From an uncultured Ectothiorhodospiraceae bacterium (GTDB lineage: Bacteria > Pseudomonadota > Gammaproteobacteria > XJ16 > Halofilaceae), in NCBI GenBank assembly GCA_913055615.1, contig CAJXKK010000030.1, positions 1 to 33,557 of the forward strand: a stretch of 33,557 bases of DNA. The letters run 5' to 3'. The notes under the pieces were generated by a model. That model did no database searches. It was not told the DNA's origin and was given only the letters and a program-made list of their open reading frames with translations. Numbering within the stretch: position 1 is the first letter of the stretch; the number at the start of each line of letters is the position of its first letter. The position numbers and the translations under genes are program-made. Below are positions 8,289 through 16,286 of the stretch, piece after piece.

Positions 8289-9152
8289 ATGATCGACTTC
8301 CTCCAGATCGTGATCTACGGCATCGTCCTGGGCAGCATCATCGCTCTGGGCGCCATCGGGGTCTCGCTGATCTTCGGCATCCTGCGCTTCGCCCACTTCG
8401 CCCACGGCGACCTCATGACGCTGGGCGCGTATTTCGCGCTGGCGGGCGTCGCGGGGATGAGCCTGCCGATGTTCGCGGCGTTCGGTCTGGCGCTGGGCGC
8501 AACGGCGCTGGTGGCAGTGGGGATCGACCGGGCGCTCTACAGCCGGCTGCAGCAGGTATCCCCGATCATTCTGCTGATCAGTTCGGTCGGCGTGGCGTTG
8601 ATGCTGCGCAGCCTGATCCAGATGATCTGGGGGCCGGACAACGAGATCTATCAAAGCGGCATTTCGATGCCGTGGACCTTCGCCGGCCTGCGCATCCAGC
8701 CGACCCAGGTGATGATCGTCGGCGGCGCCGCCGGTCTGATGCTGCTGCTGCATCTGTTCCTGCAGCACACGCGCTTCGGCAAGGCCATGCGGGCGATGTC
8801 GGATAATCCGGACCTCGCGCGGCTGTCCGGTATCAACACCCAGCGGGTCGTGATCCTGACCTGGATCATTGCGGGTGTGCTCGCGGCCGCGGCCGGCATC
8901 TTCCTCGGCATGGACACGCGCCTGCACCCGATCATGGGCTGGAAGCTGCTGCTGCCCGTATTCGCCGCCGCCATCTTCGGCGGCATCGGCAAGCCCTACG
9001 GTGCCGTTGCCGGCGCGCTCGTGATCGGTCTGGCGCAGGAGATGTCGACGCTGATCCTCCCGGCGGCCTATAAGCCGGCCGTCGCCTTCGCGCTGATGGT
9101 GATCATCCTGGTCTGGCGGCCCACCGGCATCTTCGGGGGGAAAGTGCTCTGA
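8289..9152 (+). CDS. ABC transporter permease, LivH-like
   Basis: An inner-membrane permease of 287 residues, rich in hydrophobic segments (about eight). The opening MIDFLQIVIYGIVLGSIIAL and the RFAHFAHGDLMTLGAY segment are hallmarks of LivH-type proteins. The cytoplasmic coupling loop (about residues 160-180, with TRFGKAMRAMSDNPDLARLSGI) contacts the ATPases. The start at 8289 gives the family N-terminus; the longer ORF upstream lies within the preceding ATPase gene. The stop overlaps the next start by one base. Confidence 0.92.
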   Translation: MIDFLQIVIYGIVLGSIIALGAIGVSLIFGILRFAHFAHGDLMTLGAYFALAGVAGMSLPMFAAFGLALGATALVAVGIDRALYSRLQQVSPIILLISSVGVALMLRSLIQMIWGPDNEIYQSGISMPWTFAGLRIQPTQVMIVGGAAGLMLLLHLFLQHTRFGKAMRAMSDNPDLARLSGINTQRVVILTWIIAGVLAAAAGIFLGMDTRLHPIMGWKLLLPVFAAAIFGGIGKPYGAVAGALVIGLAQEMSTLILPAAYKPAVAFALMVIILVWRPTGIFGGKVL

Positions 9153-10117
9153 TGGAACTCTCGGGCCTGTTCAGCTATTTCGTATTCTTCCTGTCGATGG
9201 TGTCGGTGTACGCCGTGCTCGTTCTCGGCCTGAATATCCAGTGGGGCTACAACGGCCAGCTGAACATCGGCGTCGCCGCTTTCTTCGCTGTCGGCGCCTA
9301 CACGACGGCGATCGTGACCGGCCCTGCCAGCGACAACTACCTGGGTGGATTCGGCCTGCCGTTCCTGGTCGGGCTGATCCTCGCGATGGTGGTCGCCGGC
9401 CTGCTGGCCCTGCTGGTCGGGCTGATCACGGTCAATCTGCGCTCGGACTACCTGGCTATCGCGACCATCGGCATCGCCGAGATCGTGCGCCTGGTCCTCA
9501 AGAACGAGGGCTGGCTGACCAACGGCGTGCGCGGCATCTCTTCGATCCCGGGGCCATTCGATGGGCTGAGCGGCATCACCGAGGGCATGGCGTATCTGGT
9601 TACGCTGCTCGTGTTTGTCGCTGGCGTGTACTGGATCTGTGAGCGCCTGTTCCGCTCGCCCTGGGCGCGCGTCCTGCGCGCGATCCGCGCGAACGAGGAC
9701 GCCGTGCGCGCCGCGGGCAAGAACGTGCTGCTGTTCCGCCTCGAGGCGTTCGTGCTGGGATCCATGTTCATGGGGCTCGGCGGCGCCCTCTACGCGCACT
9801 TCGTCGGCTTCGTCAGCCCCGGCGCGTTTGATCCGATGTTCGCGACCTTCGTCGTCTGGGTCATGCTGATCGCGGGTGGCAGCGGCAACAACCGCGGGGC
9901 CCTGCTCGGCGCACTGGTCATCTGGGCCGTGTGGACACTGAGTTCATCGATGATCGACGCCCTCGCCGATATCGGCCTGCTCCCGGATCAGCTGGCGACC
10001 CAGGCGTCGGCCCTGCGGATATTCCTGATCGGGCTTCTGCTCGAGATCATCCTGCTGACCCGCCGCGAGGGGCTCCTGCCGGAGCGCCCGCCGAAGGCGA
10101 TCGACCGCGCCGACTGA
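9152..10117 (+). CDS. ABC transporter permease, LivM-like
   Basis: This is the second permease (321 aa), pairing with the LivH-like protein as a heterodimer. It shows the LivM pattern: NIQWGYNGQLNIGVAAFFAVGAY near the N-terminus, a NLRSDYLAIATIGIAEIVR segment, a coupling loop SPWARVLRAIRANEDAVRAAGKN, and a C-terminal hydrophobic block with a GGSGNNRGALLGA loop. It is the last transporter gene. No binding protein gene lies in this operon; the likely partner is the LivJ/K-like gene at 19010-20260. Confidence 0.92.
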   Translation: MELSGLFSYFVFFLSMVSVYAVLVLGLNIQWGYNGQLNIGVAAFFAVGAYTTAIVTGPASDNYLGGFGLPFLVGLILAMVVAGLLALLVGLITVNLRSDYLAIATIGIAEIVRLVLKNEGWLTNGVRGISSIPGPFDGLSGITEGMAYLVTLLVFVAGVYWICERLFRSPWARVLRAIRANEDAVRAAGKNVLLFRLEAFVLGSMFMGLGGALYAHFVGFVSPGAFDPMFATFVVWVMLIAGGSGNNRGALLGALVIWAVWTLSSSMIDALADIGLLPDQLATQASALRIFLIGLLLEIILLTRREGLLPERPPKAIDRAD

Positions 10118-10196
10118 GCCCGGTCAACGGCGATTCGCCGTGCCTACGGCAGCGCCCGGGCAAATACCCCCCAAGGCCTCACGATCCGGTTATCCG

Positions 10197-10382
10197 ATGG
10201 ATCGCCCGGCGACCGCTCTTTCCCGCCCGCTCGAGCGGGATCGCGCCGTCGATGAGACCGGCCACCAGATCGCCGTGTTCGGGCGCATCGGCTCGCGGCC
10301 GTTTGACCAGCCGGGAATGCGGGAACTCTATCTCGACGACGACCGCGCGCCCTGGTTCGTCAGCGAAGAGCCGGAACGCTGA
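10197..10382 (+). CDS. Small protein of unknown function between the transporter and ccm genes
   Basis: A 61-codon ORF starting at an ATG (10197) and ending at 10382, with an alternative GTG start at 10140 giving 80 residues. The product is polar and charged, with no signal peptide or membrane segment, and ends in an acidic stretch (YLDDDRAPWFVSEEPER). Codon third positions are G/C-rich like the neighbours, and the ORF fills a gap on the same strand as both flanking operons. I do not recognise a family. A chance ORF in GC-rich DNA remains possible. Confidence 0.4.
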   Translation: MDRPATALSRPLERDRAVDETGHQIAVFGRIGSRPFDQPGMRELYLDDDRAPWFVSEEPER

Positions 10383-10463
10383 GCCGATGGAGCGGATTGT
10401 TGCGGCGCCCGGCAGAGCCAGGGCCCCGGACGGTCAGGCGTGATACCCTCGCGCGCCGTGAAC

Positions 10464-11117
10464 ATGCCCGCGACCGAGTCGATCCACACGCAGCGCGACC
10501 CCTGGCTGGTCGTCGAGGCGCTGTGCTGCGCGCGGGATGACCGCATACTGTTCGAGGCGCTCGGATTCACGCTCACGCCGGGCGGCATCGTCCAGCTTGA
10601 AGGCGCCAATGGCAGCGGCAAGACGACCCTGCTGCGGGCGATCTGTGGCCTGGCGCCGATCGAGGACGGACGCGTGAGCTGGCGCGGCACCCCCAGGGAG
10701 GAGGTGCTGGACGAGTTCCTCGCCGCACTGACCTACCTCGGCCACATACCGGGTGTGAAGCGCGATCTGACACCGCGTGAGAATCTTGCCGCCAGCCGGG
10801 CACTGACCACGATGGAACCGGCGCTGCCCCCCGACACCGCGTTCTATCGCGTCGGCCTCGGCGGCCTGGGCGACACGCCGCTGCGACGCCTGTCCGCGGG
10901 GCAGATCCGGCGCGCCGCGCTGGCGCGTCTGCTCGTCGTCCCGACACCGCTGTGGCTGCTGGACGAGCCCCTGACCGCACTCGACACGGATGGCAAGCGG
11001 ATGCTGGAACGTTTGATCGCCGACCACGCGGCCGCCGGCGGCATGACCGTGATCTCGACCCATCACGCACTCGACCTGGCGGCGACCCCGGTACAGCGGA
11101 TCCGGCTGGGGAATTGA
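10464..11117 (+). CDS. ccmA: Haem exporter ATPase CcmA (cytochrome c biogenesis)
   Basis: CcmA is the ATPase of the CcmABCD complex that releases haem-loaded CcmE for delivery to apocytochromes. The protein has Walker A GANGSGKTT, a signature LSAGQIRRAALARLL and Walker B LWLLDEPLTALD. The IRR extension after the signature and the small size (217 aa) are typical of CcmA. The ATG at 10464 is chosen; an in-frame GTG at 10440 would add eight residues, and neither has a clear ribosome-binding site. It opens a nine-gene ccm operon and ccmB starts 3 bases after its stop. Confidence 0.92.
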   Translation: MPATESIHTQRDPWLVVEALCCARDDRILFEALGFTLTPGGIVQLEGANGSGKTTLLRAICGLAPIEDGRVSWRGTPREEVLDEFLAALTYLGHIPGVKRDLTPRENLAASRALTTMEPALPPDTAFYRVGLGGLGDTPLRRLSAGQIRRAALARLLVVPTPLWLLDEPLTALDTDGKRMLERLIADHAAAGGMTVISTHHALDLAATPVQRIRLGN

Positions 11118-11120
11118 CGG

Positions 11121-11795
11121 ATGGGGCTCGGGCGGGCATTCAGGGCAATGCTGGGGCGGGATATCCGCCTGGCGGTACGCCAGCGCGGCGAACTGGCACA
11201 GCCACTGGTATTCTTCGCCGCCGTGGCGACGCTGTTCCCGCTGGCACTGGGCCCCGAACCCGAACTGCTGGAGCGGATCGCGCCGGGGATCATCTGGGTG
11301 GCGGCGCTGCTGTCCGCCCTGCTGCCGATGGATCGCATGTTCCGCCCGGACTACGAGGACGGGACACTCGAGCAGATGCTGCTGTCGCCGCACCCAGCGA
11401 GTGTGCTGGCGCTGGCGAAGGTTGTGGCACACTGGCTCGTGACCGGCGTACCGGTGATACTGCTGGCACCGCTGGTCGCGCTTTTCCTGCAGTTGCCGAT
11501 GCAGGCCCTGCCCGCACTGCTGGCGACACTGGCTCTGGGCACACCGCTGCTGTCTTTGATCGGCGCGATCGGGGTCGCGCTCACCGTCGGTCTGCGTTCG
11601 GGCGGTCCGCTGCTGGCATTGCTGCTGTTGCCGCTGTACGTGCCCGTGCTGATCTTCGCCGCGGGTGCGGTCGATCGGGCCGCGGCCGGACTGCCGATCG
11701 CCGGGCCGATCTACCTGCTGGCCGCGATGCTGGTACTCGCGTTGACGCTGGCCCCGATGGCGATCGCGGCCTCGCTGCGGATTTCGCTGTCTTAG
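11121..11795 (+). CDS. ccmB: Haem exporter membrane protein CcmB
   Basis: CcmB is the membrane partner of CcmA in the CcmABCD complex. The 224-residue protein has about six membrane segments. It carries the family's cytoplasmic stretch DRMFRPDYEDGTLEQMLLSP and an N-terminal RDIRLAVRQRGELAQPLVFF segment. Length matches the usual 220 residues. A gap of 100 bases with no visible gene or signal separates it from ccmC, the largest gap inside this operon. Confidence 0.93.
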   Translation: MGLGRAFRAMLGRDIRLAVRQRGELAQPLVFFAAVATLFPLALGPEPELLERIAPGIIWVAALLSALLPMDRMFRPDYEDGTLEQMLLSPHPASVLALAKVVAHWLVTGVPVILLAPLVALFLQLPMQALPALLATLALGTPLLSLIGAIGVALTVGLRSGGPLLALLLLPLYVPVLIFAAGAVDRAAAGLPIAGPIYLLAAMLVLALTLAPMAIAASLRISLS

Positions 11796-11895
11796 GACCG
11801 GCGCGGAGCCAGGCAACAGTACGGGCCGGTTCCGACCCGCCCGGGGGCAAACGATTGCGGGCACGCCCCGCGCAGAATGGCAGGCTGAACCACTG

Positions 11896-12657
11896 ATGAA
11901 TCTGGTCTGGTTCCACAAACTCGGTTCGCCGAAATACTTCTACGCGCTCGCGCTGCGACTGACGCCGTGGCTCGGCGGGCTGTCGTTCGTCCTGCTCGCG
12001 CTCGGGCTGTACTGGGGGCTGGTCGTCGCACCGCCCGACTACCAGCAGGGCGAGAGCTATCGGATCATCTTCGTGCACGTGCCATCGGCCTGGATGTCGA
12101 TGTTCACCTGGATGTTCATGGCCTTCTGCGGACTGCTGGTGCTCGTCTGGCGCATGAAAGTGGCGGCGTCGCTGATGCGCGCGGCGGCCCCGCTGGGCGC
12201 CAGTTTCACCTTCCTTGCACTGGTGACCGGCTCGCTCTGGGGCAAGCCGATGTGGGGCGCGTACTGGGTCTGGGACGCACGGCTGACATCCGAACTGATC
12301 CTGCTGTTCCTCTATCTCGGATTCATGGCGCTGCAGTCGGCGATCGAGCAACGTGAGGCGGCCGGCCGTGCCGGCGCGGTTCTGGCGCTGGTGGGCGTGA
12401 TCAATATCCCGATCATCCACTTCTCGGTGGAGTGGTGGAATACGCTCCACCAGGGTGCGACGATCACGAAATTCGACAGCCCATCCATGCCGGTCGAGAT
12501 GCTGTTGCCGCTGCTGGTGAGCGCGGCCGGGTTCATGGCGTACTTCGCGACAGTCGTGCTCAAACGTGCACGCTGCGATATCCTAGAGGGCCAAGCGGCG
12601 AGTGGGTGGGTGCGCGAGTGGGCCACCCCGGCCGCAACCGATCACCGGAATCCCTGA
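11896..12657 (+). CDS. ccmC: Haem-handling protein CcmC
   Basis: CcmC binds haem on the periplasmic face and loads it onto CcmE. The 253-residue protein has six predicted membrane segments. The tryptophan-rich WWD-type motif (WGKPMWGAYWVWDARLTSEL, about 115-134) is present, with the flanking conserved histidines at 61 (IFVHVPSAWM) and 185 (WWNTLHQG). The stop overlaps the ccmD start by one base (TGATG). Confidence 0.95.
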   Translation: MNLVWFHKLGSPKYFYALALRLTPWLGGLSFVLLALGLYWGLVVAPPDYQQGESYRIIFVHVPSAWMSMFTWMFMAFCGLLVLVWRMKVAASLMRAAAPLGASFTFLALVTGSLWGKPMWGAYWVWDARLTSELILLFLYLGFMALQSAIEQREAAGRAGAVLALVGVINIPIIHFSVEWWNTLHQGATITKFDSPSMPVEMLLPLLVSAAGFMAYFATVVLKRARCDILEGQAASGWVREWATPAATDHRNP

Positions 12658-12821
12658 TGGATTGGCAGAGCTTCCTCGCAATGGGCGGCTACGCGGCCTT
12701 CGTCTGGCCGTCGTATGCGCTCGTCCTGATCGTTCTGATCGCCAATGCGGTCATTCCCCACCGGCGCGAGCGCGCGCTGCGTGAACGAATCGCCCGCCGG
12801 ACCACGGGAAACCGCAGATGA
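12657..12821 (+). CDS. ccmD: CcmD small membrane protein
   Basis: A 54-residue protein with one hydrophobic segment (GGYAAFVWPSYALVLIVLIA) followed by a basic tail (HRRERALRERIARR). This is the usual CcmD architecture. CcmD is needed for release of haem-loaded CcmE from CcmABC. The gene overlaps ccmC by one base and ccmE by four, so its identity is strongly supported by position. Confidence 0.9.
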   Translation: MDWQSFLAMGGYAAFVWPSYALVLIVLIANAVIPHRRERALRERIARRTTGNRR

Positions 12822-13282
12822 CACCTCGCCGAAAGAAACGACTGACACTCGTCGGGCTGCTGGTACTCGGTGTCGGCGGGGCGGCCGCCCTGCTGCTGGC
12901 GGCCTTCAGCGAGAACCTGGTGTACTTCCATTCGCCGAGCGAGGTCGTGGAGGGCGGCGTGCCCATGGACCGCAAATTCCGCATCGGCGGCCTCGTGGCC
13001 GAGGACAGCGTACGTCGCGACGATGACTCGCTCGGCGTGCGGTTTCGGATCACGGACACGGCCGAGGCGGTCTCGGTCCAGTACGAAGGTGTGCTCCCGG
13101 ACCTTTTCCGTGAGGGTCAGGGCGTCGTCGCCGACGGCCACCTGACCGCGGACAACGTTTTCGTAGCGGAACGCGTACTGGCCAAGCACGACGAGAACTA
13201 TATGCCGCCGGAGGCCGCCGAGGCGCTCGAGCGGGCGAAAACCGGCTACGCCCCGGAATCGGGCACCATAGCGGAGCAGTAA
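12818..13282 (+). CDS. ccmE: Haem chaperone CcmE
   Basis: CcmE is a periplasmic, membrane-anchored chaperone that binds haem covalently and hands it to CcmF/H. The 154-residue protein has an N-terminal anchor (about 9-30), an OB-fold domain and the haem-attachment motif LAKHDENYMPPE with His124 and Tyr128. The flexible tail after this motif is short. It starts at an ATGA overlap with ccmD and its stop overlaps the ccmF start by one base. Confidence 0.95.
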   Translation: MTPRRKKRLTLVGLLVLGVGGAAALLLAAFSENLVYFHSPSEVVEGGVPMDRKFRIGGLVAEDSVRRDDDSLGVRFRITDTAEAVSVQYEGVLPDLFREGQGVVADGHLTADNVFVAERVLAKHDENYMPPEAAEALERAKTGYAPESGTIAEQ

Positions 13283-15261
13283 TGATTCCCGAACTTGGCA
13301 ATATCGCCATTTCGCTCGCCCTGGGCCTCGCGCTGGTCCAGGCGGTGCCCCCGCTGATCGGCGCTCACCGCGGCAACGTGGCGTGGATGAATCTCGCCGG
13401 CCCGGCGGCCTGCGCCCAGTTCGCCTTTGTCGCGTTCGCCTTCGCGGCCCTGTCCTGGAGCTTCTACGTCAGCGATTTCTCGGTCGCCTACGTGGCCGAG
13501 AACTCCAACCGGATCCTCCCCTGGTACTACCGCCTGACGGCGGTATGGGGCGGGCATGAGGGGTCGATGCTGTTGTGGACCCTGGTGCTGGCCGGCTGGA
13601 CGGCCGCCGTGGCGCTGTCCTCGCGCAGCCTGCCGCAGGTGCTCAGTGCCCGCGTGCTCGCGGTCATGGGTCTGGTCAGCATCGGTTTCCTGCTGTTCAT
13701 GCTGCTCACCTCCAATCCTTTCGCTCGGCTGAATCCCGCGCCGATGGACGGCGCCGACCTGAACCCGCTGTTGCAGGACGTCGGCATGATCATCCATCCG
13801 CCGCTGCTCTACATGGGCTATGTCGGCATGTCGGTCGCGTTCGGCTTCGCGATCGCCGCCCTGCTCGGCGGTCGCCTCGACGCGGCCTGGGCACGCTGGG
13901 CGCGCCCCTGGGTCGGCGTCGCGTGGGTGTTCCTCACTGCCGGCGTCGCCCTCGGCAGCTGGTGGGCCTATTACGAGCTCGGCTGGGGCGGATGGTGGTT
14001 CTGGGATCCGGTCGAAAACGCCTCCTTCATGCCCTGGCTGGTCGGTACGGCGCTGATCCATTCGCTCGCCGTCACGGAGAAGCGGGGTGCGTTCAAGAGC
14101 TGGACGGTGCTGCTGGCGATCACCGCCTTCGCGCTGTCGCTGCTGGGTACGTTCATCGTGCGTTCCGGCGTGCTGACCTCGGTACACGCCTTCGCCACGG
14201 ACCCGACGCGGGGTGTATTCATCCTGGGATTCCTCGGTGTCGTCGTCGGTGGCAGCCTGCTGCTCTACGCATGGCGTGGCCCACAGACTCTCGGTGGCAG
14301 CCGCTTCGAGGGTGTCTCGCGCGAGACCTTCCTGTTGGGCAACAACGTCATCCTGATCGTGAGCATGCTCACGGTGCTGTTGGGCACACTCTATCCGCTG
14401 GTCGTGGAAACGCTGGGCTACGGCAAGCTCTCGGTCGGCCCGCCGTACTTCAATCTGGTATTCGTACCTTTGATGGTCCTGCTGCTCGCTCTCGTGGGGG
14501 TCGGCTCAATGGTGCGCTGGAAACGGGACAGCGTCGCTCGCCTGTGGACCCATCTGCGCTACGCGCTCGTCGCCAGTGTGGTGCTCGGCATCGCCATGGC
14601 CGCAATGGTGGGCGGCGGCAGTATCGAATGGGGCGTCGTGCTCGGTCTCGGACTGGCCGTATGGGTCGTACTCGGCAACATCCAGGCGGTGCGTACACAG
14701 CTGTCGGGCCAACGCGGGACCTTCGCCGCCCTGCGGCGACTGCCGGCGGGTGTATACGGCATGACACTCGCGCATATCGGCCTGGCCGTCACCGTGGTCG
14801 GCATCACCATCTCCAGCGCCTACAACATCGAGTCGCGGCTGCGGATGGCCCCCGGTGAGACCGCGGAGATCGCCGGCTACACGGTCCGCTTCGAGGGCGT
14901 GAAGCGGGTGCAGGGGCCGAACTACCGCTCCGCCACCGGCGACTTCGTGGTCACCCGCGACAACGAGACGGTCACTACGCTCAGCCCGGAAAAGCGCTTC
15001 TACGCATCGGGCGGCCAGCCCATGACCGAAGCGGGCATCGACCCCGGCTTCACGCACGATCTGTATGCCTCGCTCGGCGAGTCCCTTGACGACAGTGGCG
15101 CCTGGAGCGTGCGCCTGTATCACAAGCCATTCGTGCGCTGGATCTGGCTCGGTGCCGCACTGATGTCGCTCGGCGGACTGCTCGCCGTCACCGACCGGCG
15201 TTATCGTTCCCACCGGCGCCGGCAGGCGGATATGACCGCTGCCCAGGCGGCCGGGGCCTGA
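13282..15261 (+). CDS. ccmF: Cytochrome c haem lyase subunit CcmF
   Basis: CcmF is the large membrane protein that attaches haem to the CxxCH motif of apocytochromes c together with CcmH and CcmI. The 659-residue product matches the usual 630-670. The periplasmic WWD motif reads WGGWWFWDPVENASFMPWL at about residues 235-253. Conserved His residues lie in GGHEGSMLLW, IIHPPLLYMGYVG and TALIHSLAV. About fifteen hydrophobic segments are present, and a large periplasmic loop precedes the last one. ccmG starts 3 bases after the stop. Confidence 0.96.
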   Translation: MIPELGNIAISLALGLALVQAVPPLIGAHRGNVAWMNLAGPAACAQFAFVAFAFAALSWSFYVSDFSVAYVAENSNRILPWYYRLTAVWGGHEGSMLLWTLVLAGWTAAVALSSRSLPQVLSARVLAVMGLVSIGFLLFMLLTSNPFARLNPAPMDGADLNPLLQDVGMIIHPPLLYMGYVGMSVAFGFAIAALLGGRLDAAWARWARPWVGVAWVFLTAGVALGSWWAYYELGWGGWWFWDPVENASFMPWLVGTALIHSLAVTEKRGAFKSWTVLLAITAFALSLLGTFIVRSGVLTSVHAFATDPTRGVFILGFLGVVVGGSLLLYAWRGPQTLGGSRFEGVSRETFLLGNNVILIVSMLTVLLGTLYPLVVETLGYGKLSVGPPYFNLVFVPLMVLLLALVGVGSMVRWKRDSVARLWTHLRYALVASVVLGIAMAAMVGGGSIEWGVVLGLGLAVWVVLGNIQAVRTQLSGQRGTFAALRRLPAGVYGMTLAHIGLAVTVVGITISSAYNIESRLRMAPGETAEIAGYTVRFEGVKRVQGPNYRSATGDFVVTRDNETVTTLSPEKRFYASGGQPMTEAGIDPGFTHDLYASLGESLDDSGAWSVRLYHKPFVRWIWLGAALMSLGGLLAVTDRRYRSHRRRQADMTAAQAAGA

Positions 15262-15264
15262 TCC

Positions 15265-15807
15265 ATGCTGCGTGCGCGCTATCTCATCCCACTGGTGCTC
15301 TTCCTGGTAATCGGCGTTTTCCTGGCGGTCGGGCTCACCAAGGATCCTTCACGGGTCCCCTCACCGCTGATCGACAAGCCGGTACCGGCGTTCGAGCTGC
15401 CGCTGCTCGACGCCGACTCGGGTCGCATCGGGCCCGAAGACATGCGCGGCCAGGTATGGCTGCTGAACATCTGGGCGACCTGGTGTGCCGGCTGCCGTGA
15501 GGAACACCACGTGCTGATGGAGGCCGCTGCGCGTGACGGCGTCCGTATCCTCGGACTCGACTACAAGGACGAACGTGCGGCGGCGCTGCGTTGGCTTGAT
15601 GAACGCGGGGACCCCTACTTCGCCAGTGCGTTCGACCCGGAGGGTCGGGTCGGCATCGATCTCGGTGTCTACGGCGTTCCGGAGACCTATGTGATCGATG
15701 CCCAGGGGATCGTCCGCCACAAGACAATCGGTCCGGTGTCGATGGAGACGCTCAAGCAGGAAATCCTGCCGCTCGTCCGGCGCCTGCAGAAGGGTGCGCA
15801 ATCATGA
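15265..15807 (+). CDS. ccmG: Thiol:disulfide interchange protein CcmG/DsbE
   Basis: A membrane-anchored thioredoxin-like reductant that keeps the cysteines of apocytochrome c (or of CcmH) reduced. The 180-residue protein has one N-terminal anchor (about 7-23). The active site is WATWCAGCREEH with Cys74 and Cys77, and the acidic, Pro-preceded loop GVYGVPETYVID is typical of CcmG. The Ala-Gly dipeptide between the cysteines is less common than Val-Pro or Glu-Pro in this family. The gene overlaps ccmH by 4 bases. Confidence 0.94.
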   Translation: MLRARYLIPLVLFLVIGVFLAVGLTKDPSRVPSPLIDKPVPAFELPLLDADSGRIGPEDMRGQVWLLNIWATWCAGCREEHHVLMEAAARDGVRILGLDYKDERAAALRWLDERGDPYFASAFDPEGRVGIDLGVYGVPETYVIDAQGIVRHKTIGPVSMETLKQEILPLVRRLQKGAQS

Positions 15808-16286
15808 CCGCGGTATGGCGCGCGAGCATCGCACTCGCCGCGGCGCTCGCTGCGGCGGCACCCGTGATCGCGGCCGACTCGATCCGCGAGTTCGACAATG
15901 CGGCGGAGGAGAGCCGCTACCGCGATCTGCTGGAGGAGGTCCGCTGCCTGGTCTGCCAGAACGAATCACTGGCCAGTTCCAGCGCCGATCTGGCCCAGGA
16001 CCTCCGCAACGAGGTCTATCGACTGGTCGTGGTCGAAGACCGCTCGCGGGAGGAGGCAGTCGAGTTTCTGACCGCCCGCTACGGCGATTTCGTGCTCTAC
16101 CGCCCGCCGATGAAGCGCTCGACCTGGCTGCTCTGGTTCGGGCCGTTGATCCTGCTGGCACTGGGTGGCGTGATCGCGTATGTAATCGTTCGCCAGCGCA
16201 CGGAATCCCGCCCGCTGACCGCGGAGGAACACGAGCGTGCCCGGCGCCTGCTCACCCGCGATGACGACGGCCCGGAGGCTCGATGA
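15804..16286 (+). CDS. ccmH: Cytochrome c maturation protein CcmH
   Basis: CcmH is a membrane-anchored thiol-oxidoreductase that prepares apocytochrome cysteines for haem ligation. The 160-residue protein has a signal peptide (about 1-24), the LRCxxC-type motif VRCLVCQN (Cys48, Cys51), the three-helix domain around AQDLRNEVYRLV, and a C-terminal membrane segment at about 108-127. It corresponds to the N-terminal half of E. coli CcmH; the TPR half is the separate ccmI gene that follows with an ATGA overlap. Confidence 0.94.
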   Translation: MTAVWRASIALAAALAAAAPVIAADSIREFDNAAEESRYRDLLEEVRCLVCQNESLASSSADLAQDLRNEVYRLVVVEDRSREEAVEFLTARYGDFVLYRPPMKRSTWLLWFGPLILLALGGVIAYVIVRQRTESRPLTAEEHERARRLLTRDDDGPEAR

